Source: Bolinopsis microptera
Taxonomy: Eukaryota > Ctenophora > Tentaculata > Lobata > Bolinopsidae
DNA length: 64,000 nt
NCBI RefSeq assembly: GCF_026151205.1
Contig: NC_087076.1
Location: 1,931,692-1,995,691, forward strand
Direction of reading: 5' to 3'
Shown here: positions 1-12,735 of the stretch, in pieces
Position numbering within the stretch: the first letter of the stretch is position 1
How the letters are laid out: the number at the start of each line of letters is the position of its first letter
Translations under genes and position numbers: made by a program
Notes under the pieces: generated by a model
The model's input: the letters and a program-made list of their open reading frames with translations, nothing else
What the model was told of the DNA's origin: nothing
The model's database searches: none

Positions 1-163
1 CCAACGATTATATTTTACAATTGTCACAAGTGAAACATTATGTTTCTAGGTATTCCTAATTCCAGAATGTTACAGTGAATTATATATTTTACAAGAAAAA
101 ATACTTTGACTTGGTTTATAATTTAATAATAATATAATTAATAAAATGCTCAGTTATTTGTAG

Positions 164-3100
164 ACGAAGTGGCTCTCCTAAAGAATCTGAAGCACGTGAA
201 TGTTCTCTCTTTCAAAGGAATCGTCTCTAACCCACCTTCCTTCTCTCTTCTCACCGGCGAGTAATATTATTTATATTCATCAACTTTATTCAATTTTACA
301 TAACTTTTAATTTTTAAAGTTGCATTTTTTGCCGACAAGAGATTAAATGTGAATCGTATACTGACTAATAAATTCGTAGCGCCTTAATATTTGCCCCTCC
401 CTGAATTCAATACATGTCACATAATTATCTTGATCGTGATAATGTTATGAAAAACTTTTAAAATTATAAAAATACTGGATGAAGTGATCCTTGTCAGAGT
501 AGAGTTATAACACTATTATAATACTATTATAACACTATTATAACACTATTATAACACGAATATAATACTATTATAACACTATTATAATACTGTATGCCTC
601 ACCTTACGTAAACCCAGATGTATGATAGTATGCTTACATTTGTAGCCATATTTTAATCATCCTCGTGCGAAATGTATTCGACAATAATCTGGTGACCTGT
701 GAAAGGTCTTACTTTTATTAACATAACTTACTTCTAGAACATGTGGAAGGAGGAACGTTGAGGAATCTGATAAAGAGGAGAAATGTGGACATACCCTGGT
801 CTCAACGACTTAAAATTGCACTGGATGTTAGTCAAGGAATGTCCTATCTTCACTCAAAAGAGGTAGGTAGGGTAGGTACTAGGTATCTTGGTAAAGTTAC
901 ACAACACATTTCCAGCAGTGGTTGTATAATTATCAGTCTAATCAATATACTGGTCTTATTTGTTCATTGTTTCTAATTGACTCTACTAAACCTGAACTTC
1001 AAAATATTTCGAACGGAGAGAGGGGGTTAATAAAGTTGAATAAATACTGGCCTAGAAAATGAAAGGTTTTAAAATCGTTTTAGAGGTAACTTGTTTTGTG
1101 CTCTTAACTGCTGAATTGATTTGGAAATAGCTGGAATATTTAGAATTTGTAAAATTCTTGAGACATCTCAGACGAAAAAGTAGATGATACTTATAACGTA
1201 TGTTCAGTTAACATAAGGGGGACTAGGTATATCTAGTTTTACAAGAACCCATGAAAACCTACTATTGCTACTCGGTTTCCGAAAAAATTTAAAGAATTGT
1301 TACTAAGTTTTACTTTCGAAGCCTCTCAAAATCACCTTTTAACTTATGATACCTTGCAAAGTATATATATATAGCTATAATTAATAATACCTTAAATGCC
1401 TCAGCATATATATTAATATAATGTGTCAAAAAGTACATATCTGGATAAACATACACGTAATCTGTATTAGTTAGTGTCGACAATGCACTCGGAATTGATT
1501 GACAATCCTTATTTATCGAAAGTTCAAATCGTATTTTATTTGAACTAGAATATTTGAAATTGTTCACTAGTACTGATGTAGGTATTTACCCTCAGGTAGC
1601 CTATACATGCTATATATAAGCTGTGATTTTTACTTTCCTCCTGATTTTACAGATGTCTTGAAGCTGGCTTCAATCCAACCACTGCGCGCTGCAAATAACA
1701 TTTTATTCAATTATCACTGTGATTTCACGAAAAACACTGCTAATACTTAATAAGAATTATGTAATATTTCATGAAATCTTATCTAGATTTTTGATCTAAT
1801 CATTGACTTAACAGAAATGTACAAACAATTTACATGATTACAAATAACTGCTTTGCAATTACTAGTGTATGTTGCTGGTTAACAATATAATTAACCGTAT
1901 TCTCACGGGAAATTGACGTGGGAAGATCACTTAATTACTTGATAAAATAAAATTCCTGGAGTCAGAATACCTAAAATAAACATCGTTTTTCTAGTGTTTT
2001 CAGTATTTTATACTGTTTCAGTCTTGTTAGAATGAAATGAAAGCTATTTGGCATGTTTTCTTGGGCTTATTTTACGATTCTTCAAAGGAGTTAAAAAAAG
2101 GATTAATGCGGCCGTTAGCCGTGTAGTTATTTAACTGTGGCCCCACATTAATACAGGATGTCTACAATTAAAACACAGTGTCTATAACACTGTATTAATT
2201 GTATAAGCTATATTTCCTATTTGGCACAGCCCGGAGGTCTCAACATTCTTTACATATTGATATATCACAGCGGATTGGGCGACATCTGTCCGACAGCGAC
2301 ATCTGTCCGAATCAGAAAATAGGTTATTTGGACAATAGTTTATGTCGGATCCTACCGTACGATTTTCTTAAAACTTTCCATAAAGTATGGTGGTTATAGG
2401 ACGAATAATATGTGTAAGTTTGAGCGAGTTTCTATGAGCCAAGTTTAAGATATTACCTTAAACACAAAAAATATATCCAATTCGGTGGTTTTCAGTGGTT
2501 CCAAAGCATATATCTGGAGATCCAACGATACGATTTTCTTGAAACTTTCTAGATAGTAAGATAGCTTTAAGACAAATAATTCGTGCAAGTTTGGATAAAT
2601 TTCTATGTGCCAAACTTGAGATATCACTTCAAACACACGAAAATAGTGCTGTCGGACAGATGTCGCTGTCGGACAGATGTCGTGTTACCATCACAGCGAG
2701 TTCACCAGGTGAACAATCCAGATATTCACGTTAAAAATTATTAATGGGAGCTGGTAATTGTGGTGCCGTGAAATTTCACTGGTTACAGACGGAATTTAAG
2801 GGTGTTCCTTATCTTTAGACGGGACTGTAATTCTAGACTGCTAATGAGAAACCACGTCTCAAAGACTGCAGATTGTATCTGTGTTAAACGCAATGTTATG
2901 GTGCAGTATTTTTGAGATCTCTTCAGTTTTTATAATGAAAAAACGGACTACCTGATAACCGAGCCATTATTAGACTCTCTTGCAACCTCGGTAATGTACG
3001 CTGTAAAATTATGGCTGAGTGTGCTCTACTGAAACTCTTTAATGACTCTCATAATACGTTAAATAAAGCTGACTCAATATATTATACATATATACATTTA

Positions 3101-4587
3101 ATATATACATTTCAGATAATACATAGAGATCTGACCAGTAAGAACTGTTTATTGCGAAAAGATGGAACTGTCGTAGTGGCAGATTTCGGACTTGCTCAAT
3201 ATCAACAAACGTCGCTCACAAATTACACTTATCTTAGCCCTCCCATTGCTCCCGGTAAGAGAACATGTTGTAATTTGTAATTTGTAATTGGTAATATGTA
3301 ATTTGTCATTATGATTATTGTACGACTGAAACTTTAGACTTTTCTGCTCTAATTTTCAGAGAATAATAAGCTAATGTTTCGCTTGTATACTATCATGTTT
3401 GAGCTGTAAACAAAGTGAATATTATAATTTGTGTTTGTAAACATATTATGTTGAGCGCGTATTGCGTAATGTCTAAACCCTTTGCAAATTACGTTCCGTG
3501 AAAAAAACAGGTAGGTAGATACATAAAGGCTAATATTTTGATGCAAGGTATGACAAATCGTTTTTCTTTTGGGAAAATCATTTAAATTTGATTTGTTACT
3601 AAGTGACAGCAAATCCAAAAGAGATCATGTTTTCTTGGCAAACATAGAATTTAATTCGGTCGCCCGCGACCCGTATTATTACATTAAAACTGCAATTTGA
3701 TAATCAGAAGGAACTTTCTAGAAGTTTCTAGCGGTACAGCTTGCATATATCTACATCCACTTTTGAGTAGCAGGAAGCTTCCGGAAAATTATCGTTTATG
3801 AAGTATTACCTATCAAGTTGTGTAATACTGTACTTCACAAACAATCATTTACATCTTAGTTTAAAACTGAAACTTTATTAATAACATTCATAATATTCTG
3901 GACATACCACTCACCAAAGACCGTCCTTTTTTGGAACGATAAATGTTTCTTACACTCAAAAATCTCTTTTTCTTCAGGTAAACGTAGGAGTAATTCAGTG
4001 GGTGCTATTTACTGGCGAGCTCCTGAAATGATACTAGACAAACCATACAACTTGAAGGTACCTCCTGGCTTCTTAATAACAAGTCTGATGTTTATTCACG
4101 AGTTTCATTAATATGAAGCAGTTCCAATCACTAGCTCTTAGCTCTATTATCTAGCGATTTAGACGTTCGTTTGACGGTTGGTCTGTGACCAGCTATTTAC
4201 TTGCGTTAGCGGAAACTACAAATAACTTAACCGTCGATTAAAAACCATAAACTGACACCAAAACGCCAGGTTGACGTATTCTCGTACGGGATAGTGATGT
4301 GTGAGCTGATAGCCCGGATAAAAGCGGATCCTGACTATTTACCTCGCAAGATAATCGACTGGGGAGTTGACGAGACCGCTTACAGAGATCTGGTTCCTTT
4401 TGACTGTCCGGAACCTTTCTTGTCGGTTGTCCTGCAGTGCTGCTGTCCTGCTCCCGAACTTAGACCTCCTTTTTCTAAAGTCTGCGAATTTTTGGTGAAA
4501 TTCAAGGACAGTGAATCTCCTCAAGAATACAATGAAATACTTTTCTCGATCACTCGAACACTTCATAGTATATCGGAGGATGACTAA
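164..4587 (+). CDS. TESK/LIMK-like protein kinase, 3' five exons (partial)
   Basis: Five exons with GT/AG borders and matching phases are visible: 164-260, 738-862, 3116-3254, 3978-4057 and 4270-4587 (stop). Joined, they give the middle and C-terminal part of a protein kinase domain. The hinge-side GGTLRNLI and PWSQRLKIALD segment is followed by the catalytic loop HRDLTSKN, the DFG motif in VVVADFGLAQ, the APE equivalent in YWRAPEM, and VDVFSYGIVMCELIARIKAD then PDYLPR. The HRDLTSKN loop, FSYGI and ARI.ADPDYLPR match testis-specific-kinase/LIM-kinase family kinases, which phosphorylate cofilin and control actin turnover; HRDLTSKN favours TESK over LIMK. The ATP-binding lobe lies upstream of the window. 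The short C-terminal tail ends soon after the kinase fold. Family assignment is from remembered motifs; substrate is inferred. Confidence 0.85.
505..593. repeat. Short AT-rich tandem repeat in kinase intron
   Basis: About eight head-to-tail copies of an 11-bp motif close to CACTATTATAA, with single-base variants, lie in the first visible kinase intron. No coding potential. Confidence 0.8.
2273..2689. mobile_element. 417-bp MITE with Mutator-like 9-bp target duplication
   Basis: A perfect 31-bp inverted repeat (2280-2310 against 2652-2682) is itself a double copy of the motif CGACATCTGTCCGA. The element is flanked by the identical 9-mer ATCACAGCG at 2264-2272 and 2690-2698, a target-site duplication of the length known for Mutator-like (MULE) transposons. 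The inside holds two diverged direct copies of a roughly 125-bp block (about 2347-2474 and 2519-2645). There is no transposase, so it is non-autonomous. It sits in a kinase intron. Confidence 0.85.
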
Positions 4588-5440
4588 GCAGAATTGTCTG
4601 TTTATTTTATATTTCTTGAAACCCATGTTTGTAAAATTGAATATTGAGGAAACGTTTTAAAATACATAAGAGAAATTATCCAACCAGGCTGAGATTATAA
4701 AATACAGAATTTCATAGGAGATGAACGATTGAAAATAATGTTTCTTATATCAGACTAGATAATACTAATAATAAACTTGTTAGTAACGGAAGAATAAATT
4801 TTAACATGTTCCGCTTATGTTTTTATTTGAGATTTATTAGACATTTTTAAGACATAATCATAAGATTGAAAAGTTTAGTCACGTCAATAATGTTAGACAC
4901 ATAGATTACATCGGCCTCGTTTATAAATTTTCGCCTAAGGTACATTGAGAATTGATGAGCAGTTGTGATTCAATTTTATGATGGTCACTTAAATGTCAAA
5001 GAAATGTCAGCTACCGTCTCGTATGATGTGGAAAAATTATAATCCCTCTCGAGAAATGTCTCATCTGAGTGAACTTTACAAACGTATCCGAAAGTTTCAA
5101 GTATCCTCGTTATGAGAATGACTATATTGAGCATAACTTTATTTGGCCAGCCCTGCTATAACCTCATCCAGCTACCAGAAGTGAAGTCTGGTGAGAACCG
5201 ACGTCAGTTATGTACGTAGAATTTGTACACTTTGTGAAAGTTATGCGGAGTGGAGAGTCTGTCACCATGATAAGTGCGCAGTGACAACTATGTTGCGAAT
5301 TTCGAACCTTCGCAGACGCGTGTGTAAAATATGTGTTATGACCAAGACTCAAGAGTGTATCGCATGAGGAAAATTCCTGTGTTGAATTTGAATGAACACA
5401 CTCGAAATTATTGCAATACTTACTTTTGAGTACTTTGAGT
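4588..5440. other. Intergenic, no gene seen
   Basis: AT-rich sequence after the kinase stop codon, probably containing its 3' UTR. AATAAA-like stretches occur (for example near 4770-4795). No convincing ORF or RNA gene. Confidence 0.5.
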
Positions 5441-5473
5441 AGGTTTGGCTGGGATCGCTTCAGGACAACAGTA

Positions 5474-8400
5474 TCAAGTACGTCCTCCTATCACTCCACA
5501 GGGGTCTTTTTGTAAGTACCATTCCAAGAGTGAGTTGTTGTTAGTAGCGGTGTATCCTTTAGTCGGAGGTGTGTCGGGGAATTCTTTAAGGAATTTAGCC
5601 AGTGACGATTTTAACAGGTCCAAAGTAGAGATGGAATTAATTTCTTTGGGGAGAAGATTCCACAGCTGTGCCGCTTTCACTCCAAACGAGTTTTCATAGT
5701 GAGTTGCCACAGAACGCTGTGATTTGTTGTTCAGTGCTGGTACAGTAGCTTTTATTCCATGTCGGGGGTTGTTTTTGAACAGCATGCCAATATCATTTGG
5801 GGCCAGGCCATTGAGAATTTTCCATGTGTGGATCAAGATGTACCTTTCTCGACGTCTCTGCAATGATATGATATTGAGTTTCGTGAGACGTTCCCAGTAG
5901 TCTAAACCACTGCATCCGTTAATGCGTCGGGTAAATTGTCGTTGAACGTTTTCTATAGCCTCTATGTCCATGGTCTTGGCTGGATTCCAGACAGGGCAGC
6001 AATATTCTAGCTTACTCCGCACCATGGTTTTGAAGAGGGTAAGCATGAGAAATTGTGATCTATCTTTGAAGACGCTAAGAACCCAGGATGACATAGTGCT
6101 TGCTGATTGGATCATTTTCTGGATGTGGGGAGTCCAAGAGCAGTCGTTTGATAAAATCACCCCCAAGTCCCTGACAGTTTCTGCTGGCTCAATTATTTGA
6201 CCTGTTGTAAGAGTGTAACTGAGCAGATCATTTGTAAATGGCAGATTTCGTAGCAGAAGAGAATTATTGAGCGTATAGTTGAGGATCTCAAATTTGGCTT
6301 CATTGAGCTGCATATTGTTTCTTCGAGCCCAGGCAATGACATTGAAGAGGTCTTCTTGTAGCGATGCTTTGGTGGCCAAGTCCAATATTTTACCGATGAG
6401 TTTAGTGTCATCAGCAAATATCTTTCCAAGAGAGGTAAGCAGTGCGTCCAATTGGTCATCGATGTAGAGAATGAACAGAATCGGTCCCAACACTGTACCT
6501 TGTGGCACTCCACTTATCACCAGCTGGAAGGATGACTTAGTTCCTTCAACGACCACTGTCTGGAGACGGTTTGTTAGGAATTCGCTTAACCACTGGAGCA
6601 TGTTTCCATGAATTCCGTAACGTTTTGCTTTTGCAAGTAGTATGTTGTGATCCACCTTATCGAACGCCTTGGCGTAATCGAGGTATATGACATCTACTTC
6701 TTCGCCACTGTTCAGGCTTTTCAATATGGTATCTACATGGTCTAAGAGTTGAGTTAGGCAGCTCCTCTTTTTGCGAAATCCATGTTGATGCGGTGAAAGA
6801 AAGTTATTCGCTTCCATATGTTCGACAAGGTTGTTTCGTATCACTCTTTCGAAGATCTTGATGATATGCGATGTTATAGAAACAGGGCGGTAGTTGGCAG
6901 CCTCTGTGCGGTCACCCTTCTTGTAGACAGGGGTAATAAACTGCGTTTTCATGCTAGGAGGGATTACTCCAGTTTCAAAAGAATCTTGCCAGAGTAGAAA
7001 TATGGGCTCGGACAATGTCTCTCTACATTTGGTCAGGATCCTAGCAGGGATATCACCATCAGGGGTCGATGAATACGGGTCCAGTTCCTTGATGGCTTCT
7101 GAGATATCGTTCACTGAGAATTGCATTTGATCGAGTTCCTTAACTGGCACAGGGTTCAATCCAGCAAGGCTTTCCTCGATGTGGGCTTCATTTGGGTCAC
7201 TAAATACTTTCACATATTGGGCCTGGAGGAGCTCGGCCTTTTCCTTGGGGTCAGTGTGCAGTCGACCTTCTCTATCTCTGATGGGGGAGACAGAAGATTT
7301 GACTTTCGCAAACTTCTTTGCGTAGCTGTAGAAGTAACGTGGATTTGTCTTTATGGTAGTGACAGCTTTAGCCTCGCGTTCGTTGAGCTCGTTGATGATC
7401 AGCTCACTTATTTCAAATGCCAAGAGGTCCACTTCATTTCTAAGCTTTGCAAGGACGGGGGACGTAGGGTTTCTTTGAGTAATGGCATTCATGCGGGCGT
7501 TGATCTTCCTCTTTTTCCTTTTAAGCGTATACTTTTTACGACAATGCTGGTTTCTGTGCACTGGGGAAGCACCTGGCTTATTATTGTATGGGGAATTGAG
7601 GAGAGTGACCTGGAGCACAGTTAAACGGATGAGTTCCAAGAAATTACTCCCATTCTCATCGTCTTCACAGAGTCTTTTAAGTTCCTTCCAATCTATTGTT
7701 GCTAGAAGTTCATTCATAGCTTCAAAGTCAGCGTTGTGATAATTTACTGCTCGAAAAGAGTCTTTATCTACAACTTCAGTTGAGGTTTGCTTGGGGCTGA
7801 GAGGGTTGTGACCTAGTAAAAGCTCAACAAGTCTATGATCAGACAGCTGGGTCTCACACACGTTCGTCTCGATTACGTCTTGGGGCTTGTTGGTGAGTAT
7901 CAAATCAATAATGTTGCTATCTCTAGTAGGTTCATGAATCATTTGACTGAGAAAGTTCTTGTTCATGAAGTCGAGTAGGCCTGAGCAGGCTCTTTGATCC
8001 GATTGGGTTTGACCGGCGAGGACATTTGAATACTCCCAGTCTATATGGGGGAGATTAAAGTCTCCCATTATGTAGAGGTCCGGTGTTCTGTTATCGGAGG
8101 TGAGGGCGTCTAGTTTCTTTTGAACTAGGTCCAGAATTCCTTTGAAAGATTCTGTTGGAGCGTCCGGTGGGCGGTAAATAACTACAGCTAATGTATTCAT
8201 TGAGTCTATGAAACAGTAAAGCATGCTGCAGTGTTTGTCACTATAACTAAAACAGTCTGAAAATAATAGTGACTCCTCAATGTAGAGCACACATCCACCA
8301 CCCTTTCGAAAAGGGCGATCAGTCCTTACAGAGTTGTATCCCTCTATCTTGATCTGTGCATCACTAATATATGGTTTTAGCCACGACTCCGTGATAGCAA

Positions 8401-8479
8401 GAAATGGGGTGGTGGGGGATTCTTTGTCGTGGAGCATATGATCTCTGATGACGGGTATTTTCCACTTGACAGTAATCAA
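5474..8479 (-). mobile_element. Non-LTR retrotransposon endonuclease/reverse transcriptase ORF
   Basis: A single open frame of 1001 codons. Residues about 1-225 are an apurinic-type endonuclease (TESWLKPYIS, GDFNLPHIDW near 139, SDHRLVELLL near 215). About 455-720 are the reverse transcriptase: NYRPVSITS, YLDYAKAFDKVDH near 595, SGVPQGTVLGP, and catalytic FADD near 687. The C-terminal tail has the WN.LP and KFLKEFPD pattern shared with the fragment at 11930. The protein would nick target DNA and copy its RNA by target-primed reverse transcription. The first endonuclease motif (NAR-type) is missing at the N-terminus, so the element is probably 5'-truncated near 8480. No frameshift or internal stop is seen, suggesting recent insertion. 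CR1/Jockey-group clade is likely, exact clade uncertain. Confidence 0.93.
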
Positions 8480-10022
8480 TCAGTAAGCAATCAGTAAATA
8501 CTAGCTACATACAGGTGACCAGAAAATTGTTCTTTCGCAAAATTCTTAGATTAGAGCTCGCTAGTTAATAATGACTAAAATATAAAATTGCTGTTTTGGA
8601 TTATTTACAACAGTGTAGCCTGAACTACTCTGTGCCCCTTTTATCAGCTTATTGGTTTCCATTTATTTCACTATTTTGTAAATTAAACTTAGAATTTTCC
8701 AGTTAAGGAAAGTGAATTTTTAAGATATTGTGTCTTACTTGTTACAAAATTAGCTGTGATAATCCAACATCAATATGTGAATTAAAAGAACCGTGCTTCA
8801 AGGCACTCGCAACCTTACCTTGTGCTGGTTCTCACTAAATAATGAGGTATTAATAAACGGATTAATAATTTTGTAAATTTGAGTGCTTCATTCCTAATAC
8901 ACGATGAAATGGTGACAGATTAGTTAATCTTGTCAATCTGGAATACAATATCTTGGAATACAATATCTTGGAATACAATCTAGATATCACCTGTTAAGAT
9001 AATCTTAAAATCTACACCAAGTCTTCATGCTGTACCCAATATATTTATTAATGATTAGCTACCAAAGTATACATTACCATGATACTAATAGTCTTTTGAC
9101 TGTTGTTCCGGAAACGCCGTATGTGGTCAGTTTCATCCATAAGTTTCATCAATAAATTCCAAAATTTGATTTCAAACTTCTGTGTTTGTAGGAACCAGAT
9201 TTCGAATCAGTTTTCATTAACTAGGGATCCGTTGATACGGTATATGAATACAAACCTGGAGTTCAAACTAATTACGACGAATGGTGTGTACCGACTTACT
9301 GGAACGCGCATTACTTTTAAAAATAAACAAAAGTTTATATCGATAATGCGTTATCACGCGCACGTTCATCAATATAGTGAATAGTAGATAAATTATGCTC
9401 AGTTCTTCTTAAATTACTCTTCGATTTCCACATAGGATTTTTACTTCTTAAACATGTATTCCTACAGAATAAGCAGGAGTTGAATAGATTATACATTGTT
9501 GTTTAGACAGAACATGTGGTCTGGATTATCGCTAAACTGAATGGTTGTAAACAGTCTACACAGTCATACTCCTCATTTCTAGGATAAAGATCCCGGTACC
9601 ATCAATGTTACCTCCACTTAAATTCTTAGATAGATATTACAAACAACCCGTATTAGCACTCAACCCATGAGTTGGAAATTTCCTGATACAAAATTGGGGA
9701 CGGGTATTATAAACAAACAAAAAAACCAACAGTTTTAGAGATGTGAACGCCTCGATTTGAGGATATTAATTTTATTAGGCGCTTATGTTGCTCGGTAAAC
9801 CCCAATTTCCTGTCAAATATCGAAGTTGCTGTAATTCCCTCAACAATATCTATATCACAGATTAACTGTCAATATACGATTATGGGTGCCTTTCCATTGA
9901 CCAATGAGAGCTAACTCAAGCGACTACAGCGAAGTTATTTCTGGTACAAATTTGTCGCCACAATCATGAATCATCCTCAATTTGACAACCCTGGCAGATT
10001 GGAAAATACTTTGTGATTTTAT
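8480..10022. other. Intergenic, no gene seen
   Basis: AT-rich sequence with no convincing coding exon. The only structure noted is three near-identical head-to-tail copies of TGGAATACAATATCT-like sequence at about 8938-8985. Confidence 0.5.
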
Positions 10023-10025
10023 TGA

Positions 10026-10808
10026 AGCTCTCAATGTAAAGTGCTTATTGTTTCAGGAAAACCATCTTTATCTCCTCCATTCGCATATAATCTTGATGGC
10101 TCTCCTCTTGTGTATGTAGAGTTAGAAAAAGATCTTGGAGTCGATGTTACTCCTAAGCTAAGTTGGAATAGTCAGTGCGACAGAATTTATACTAAGGCCT
10201 GCCAACAACTTGGTATGGTCAGAAGAGATGGCCATATTGTCATTGATCAGAAACGTCGCCGGGCGCTTTACCTCTCCCTGGTTCGTAGCCAATTCGAAAA
10301 TTGTTCCATAATCTGGCGCCCTTGTAATAAATCACTTAGTGATAAATTAGAAAGTCTCCAAAAGAGAGCTATTAAATGGATTCTGTCTGAAGAGGGCCGC
10401 AGTTATCCACCTGAGCAATATGTCAAAAAGTGCAAGCTTGTCGACATTCTCCCTTTGTCTCAAAAGTTTGACTTGAATGATCTTATTTTTTTCCACAAAG
10501 TTCTTAACAATTTAATTCCTGTATCGCTGCCTCACTATCTCTCTTTATATCAGGGCACTTCTCGACTAAGACGTTGCCACCTCGACAGTCTGTCTATTGT
10601 GTCATCAATTTTACCTAAGTTAAGTCAGAATTCACACACCACATGTACCTCAAATAGCCCACTGGCAAAATCATTTTTCTACAGAACCCATATACTGTGG
10701 AATGGACTCCCTTTACAGGTAAGACAGATTGTGTCTACTAGTCTTTTCAAAGCTGAGGTCACTAAGCATCTATGGAAATGTTTATTGGATAGTGAAACAA
10801 CAGTCTAG
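10026..10808 (+). pseudogene. Non-LTR reverse transcriptase C-terminal fragment
   Basis: About 255 residues are open, starting after an in-frame TGA at 10023. The segment begins at a QCKVLIVS piece equivalent to the region after the RT catalytic core. It continues through KDLGVDVTPKLSW, the thumb/connection pattern SLVRSQFENCSIIWRP and LESLQKRAIKW, to a WNGLPLQVRQ tail and a stop. Catalytic RT and endonuclease parts are absent, so this is a dead 5'-truncated copy. It differs from the element at 5474-8479 and represents a second family. An untranslated tail with an AATAAA-like end runs to about 11235. Confidence 0.85.
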
Positions 10809-11454
10809 CCTAGTCTCTTTGCTCCCCATATTATTATTATTTTTGTTTTATTAATTTTTTTAATCTACCTTCCTATACTTTCAACTTCATATCACACTTC
10901 ACCCGCACACCTTCTCACACATTAATGACCATTTCAGACCTGTATCTAATGTATCTGGAATTTGACGTATTGAAATACCAATTTTGACTCTATATCCACA
11001 GTTATTCACCATGGATTTGTTTGTTCTTAAATAGTTTTTCATAAATTTTTGGATTTAGATTAATTCGATGTAATGGGTCCAAGTTACTGCGGACATAGTT
11101 CACTATGTGTTTACCGTGTTTGGGTGCCCATCATATTTTACAGATGGGGGCGATATTTTGAACGATTCTATTTTATATTCATCTATTGCTGTACTCTGTA
11201 AAATTTGAAAAGTATTTAATAAAAAAATAAAGGCAGGAATACGGAGCAGGTATTAATCTGAAGTCAAACAGTAAATGCAGTGAGATTGGTACTTAGATCA
11301 ACAATCTCCACAGTTCTTTACTTCAGGAGAGAGTTATACCATATTGGTACAGGCTCCCTCCAGATATCAGTTCTATTGGTATTATTTCAATAATAAAAAT
11401 AAACATAATGAATATATTAGGTTTAATCCTCATGTTGATTAAAAATGTGTATTA

Positions 11455-11508
11455 ACTTATATACATTATCATTAACTGATATATCAGTTAATAATAATGT
11501 ATATAAGT
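11455..11508. repeat. 54-bp near-perfect palindrome
   Basis: Two 27-bp arms meet without spacer at CTGATATATCAG. Only one pair of bases fails to match (the C of ATTATC against ATTATT). The sequence is AT-rich and could form a cruciform. It may be a mini foldback transposon; no target duplication was identified. Confidence 0.85.
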
Positions 11509-11929
11509 AGTGGAAAGCATAATTAATTCCATTTTCTTTGTATCTAGCATTTTAATTTCATTTATAAATTTTTGTAGAAGCAGTCTTGATGACTCGTGTG
11601 TGTGATGATGTTTGTGTCATTATTATTTGATTTGATCAGAGCTGAAAGCTGGAGAATATTGTGATTGTCACGTGACTTGCAATTATCTTTAATAACCATT
11701 ACCCGGGGTGGCACTGAACTTAAATCAATCGTTAAAATTGCAAGAAATTTACCATTCCGAGTATTTCCTAATATGGCTTTCGTACATCACGTGATTGTTG
11801 TTGTTGAAATATCTGGAATCCAGCTAGAAACTACTTACTTTGGATACTTTGGAGAGATTCGTAGATTCCTCTACTGGGTCATCGAACAGTTCGACCGCCC
11901 TTTCAGTTGCAGCATCGCTGCTGCCTTAT

Positions 11930-12213
11930 TCATACTCCAGTCCAGCAAAGAATTTCCATTAGGGCAGCTGTAACTATCGGTGAGCTGTAATTGCTCACCG
12001 ATGGGTTATCTGGAAACGGTTTAAGAAATGCTAATAGTTTTGCTTTGAACAGCAGTGGGTCTTCAATGAGGTGAAGATCTGATGGAATGGTGTTCCATAA
12101 ACGTGGCCCCATTACTGCAAATGAACCATCATACAATGACTGTTGCCGTTGAGTACTGCTCTTGCTGAGACTTGGAATGGTGGCGTAAGATTCATGTGGA
12201 TGATAACTAGCTG
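11930..12213 (-). pseudogene. Non-LTR reverse transcriptase tail fragment
   Basis: The minus-strand frame reads through SLYDGSFAVMGPRLWNTIPS then DLHLIEDPLLFKAKLLAFLK. This matches the terminal part of the ORF at 5474-8479 (VKAAQLWNLLPKEINSI). Only the last 90 or so codons remain. It is a 5'-truncated copy of a related family. Confidence 0.8.
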
Positions 12214-12327
12214 TTTAGTGAAAAATAAATAGCGCACTTTGATTAACACGTACACTGTTAACACGTACAGTTTACACGTACAGTTGGTTAACATGTACAG
12301 TTTATTTACATCCAAATTTCACTGAGG

Positions 12328-12448
12328 TTGGATACGGCCATACTCGGTTGAATACACCCCATTACATTCGATCTGGGAAGTTAAGCAACTGCAGGCCGGG
12401 TTAGTACTTGGATGGGTGACTGCCTGGGAATTCCCGGTACCGTATCCT
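12328..12448 (+). rRNA. 5S ribosomal RNA (possibly degenerate copy)
   Basis: The sequence has the metazoan 5S layout: TACGGCCATACTCGG near the 5' end, GTTAAGCAACTGCAGGCC in the internal control region, GGTTAGTACTTGGATGGGTG and CCTGGGAATTCCCGG. The terminal stem pairs GGATACGG (12330-12337) with CCGTATCC (12440-12447), followed by a T run that could act as a Pol III terminator. A base appears to be missing or changed in the GTTAAGCAACTGC control region relative to typical animal 5S. The same flanks (TCCAAATTTCA upstream, TTGCTTTGCAT downstream) occur at the second copy at 24643. Confidence 0.85.
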
Positions 12449-12518
12449 TTTGCTTTGCATACTATACTTCGAACAATTAATGATTCAATAGGCATTTTGA
12501 TTGGCCGGAATTTTACTC

Positions 12519-12735
12519 TGTCGGATAGATTTCCGCAATTCGGATAGATAGTGGCGACAATTTGGTTGGTTCGGTCTCGACCAAAATCAGTATATTTTAA
12601 GTATGCCGAACCTAAAGAGAGGCGATCATTTAGACCAGGATAGAGGCAGTCGAATAGTCTCATTAAACTTGTGGCGTTGATGGAGGTGTGGATAAACAGA
12701 GAAAACCAAAAAGGGAACTAACTCAGTTACTGGAG
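12519..12735. repeat. Left copy of about 220-bp direct repeat beside 5S
   Basis: Begins TCGGATAGATTT and shares the order of motifs CGGATAGAT, TTTGGTT, AAAATCA, GATAGA and GTGGATA with 13169-13395, with moderate divergence. No coding content. It may be a remnant of a 5S-associated spacer. Confidence 0.6.

Noticed and set aside
11665-11973. 102-codon plus-strand ORF
   Set aside because: No recognisable domain, and it overlaps a LINE tail fragment on the minus strand.
12319-12663. 114-codon minus-strand ORF over the 5S gene
   Set aside because: Overlaps a recognisable 5S rRNA on the other strand; no protein family seen.
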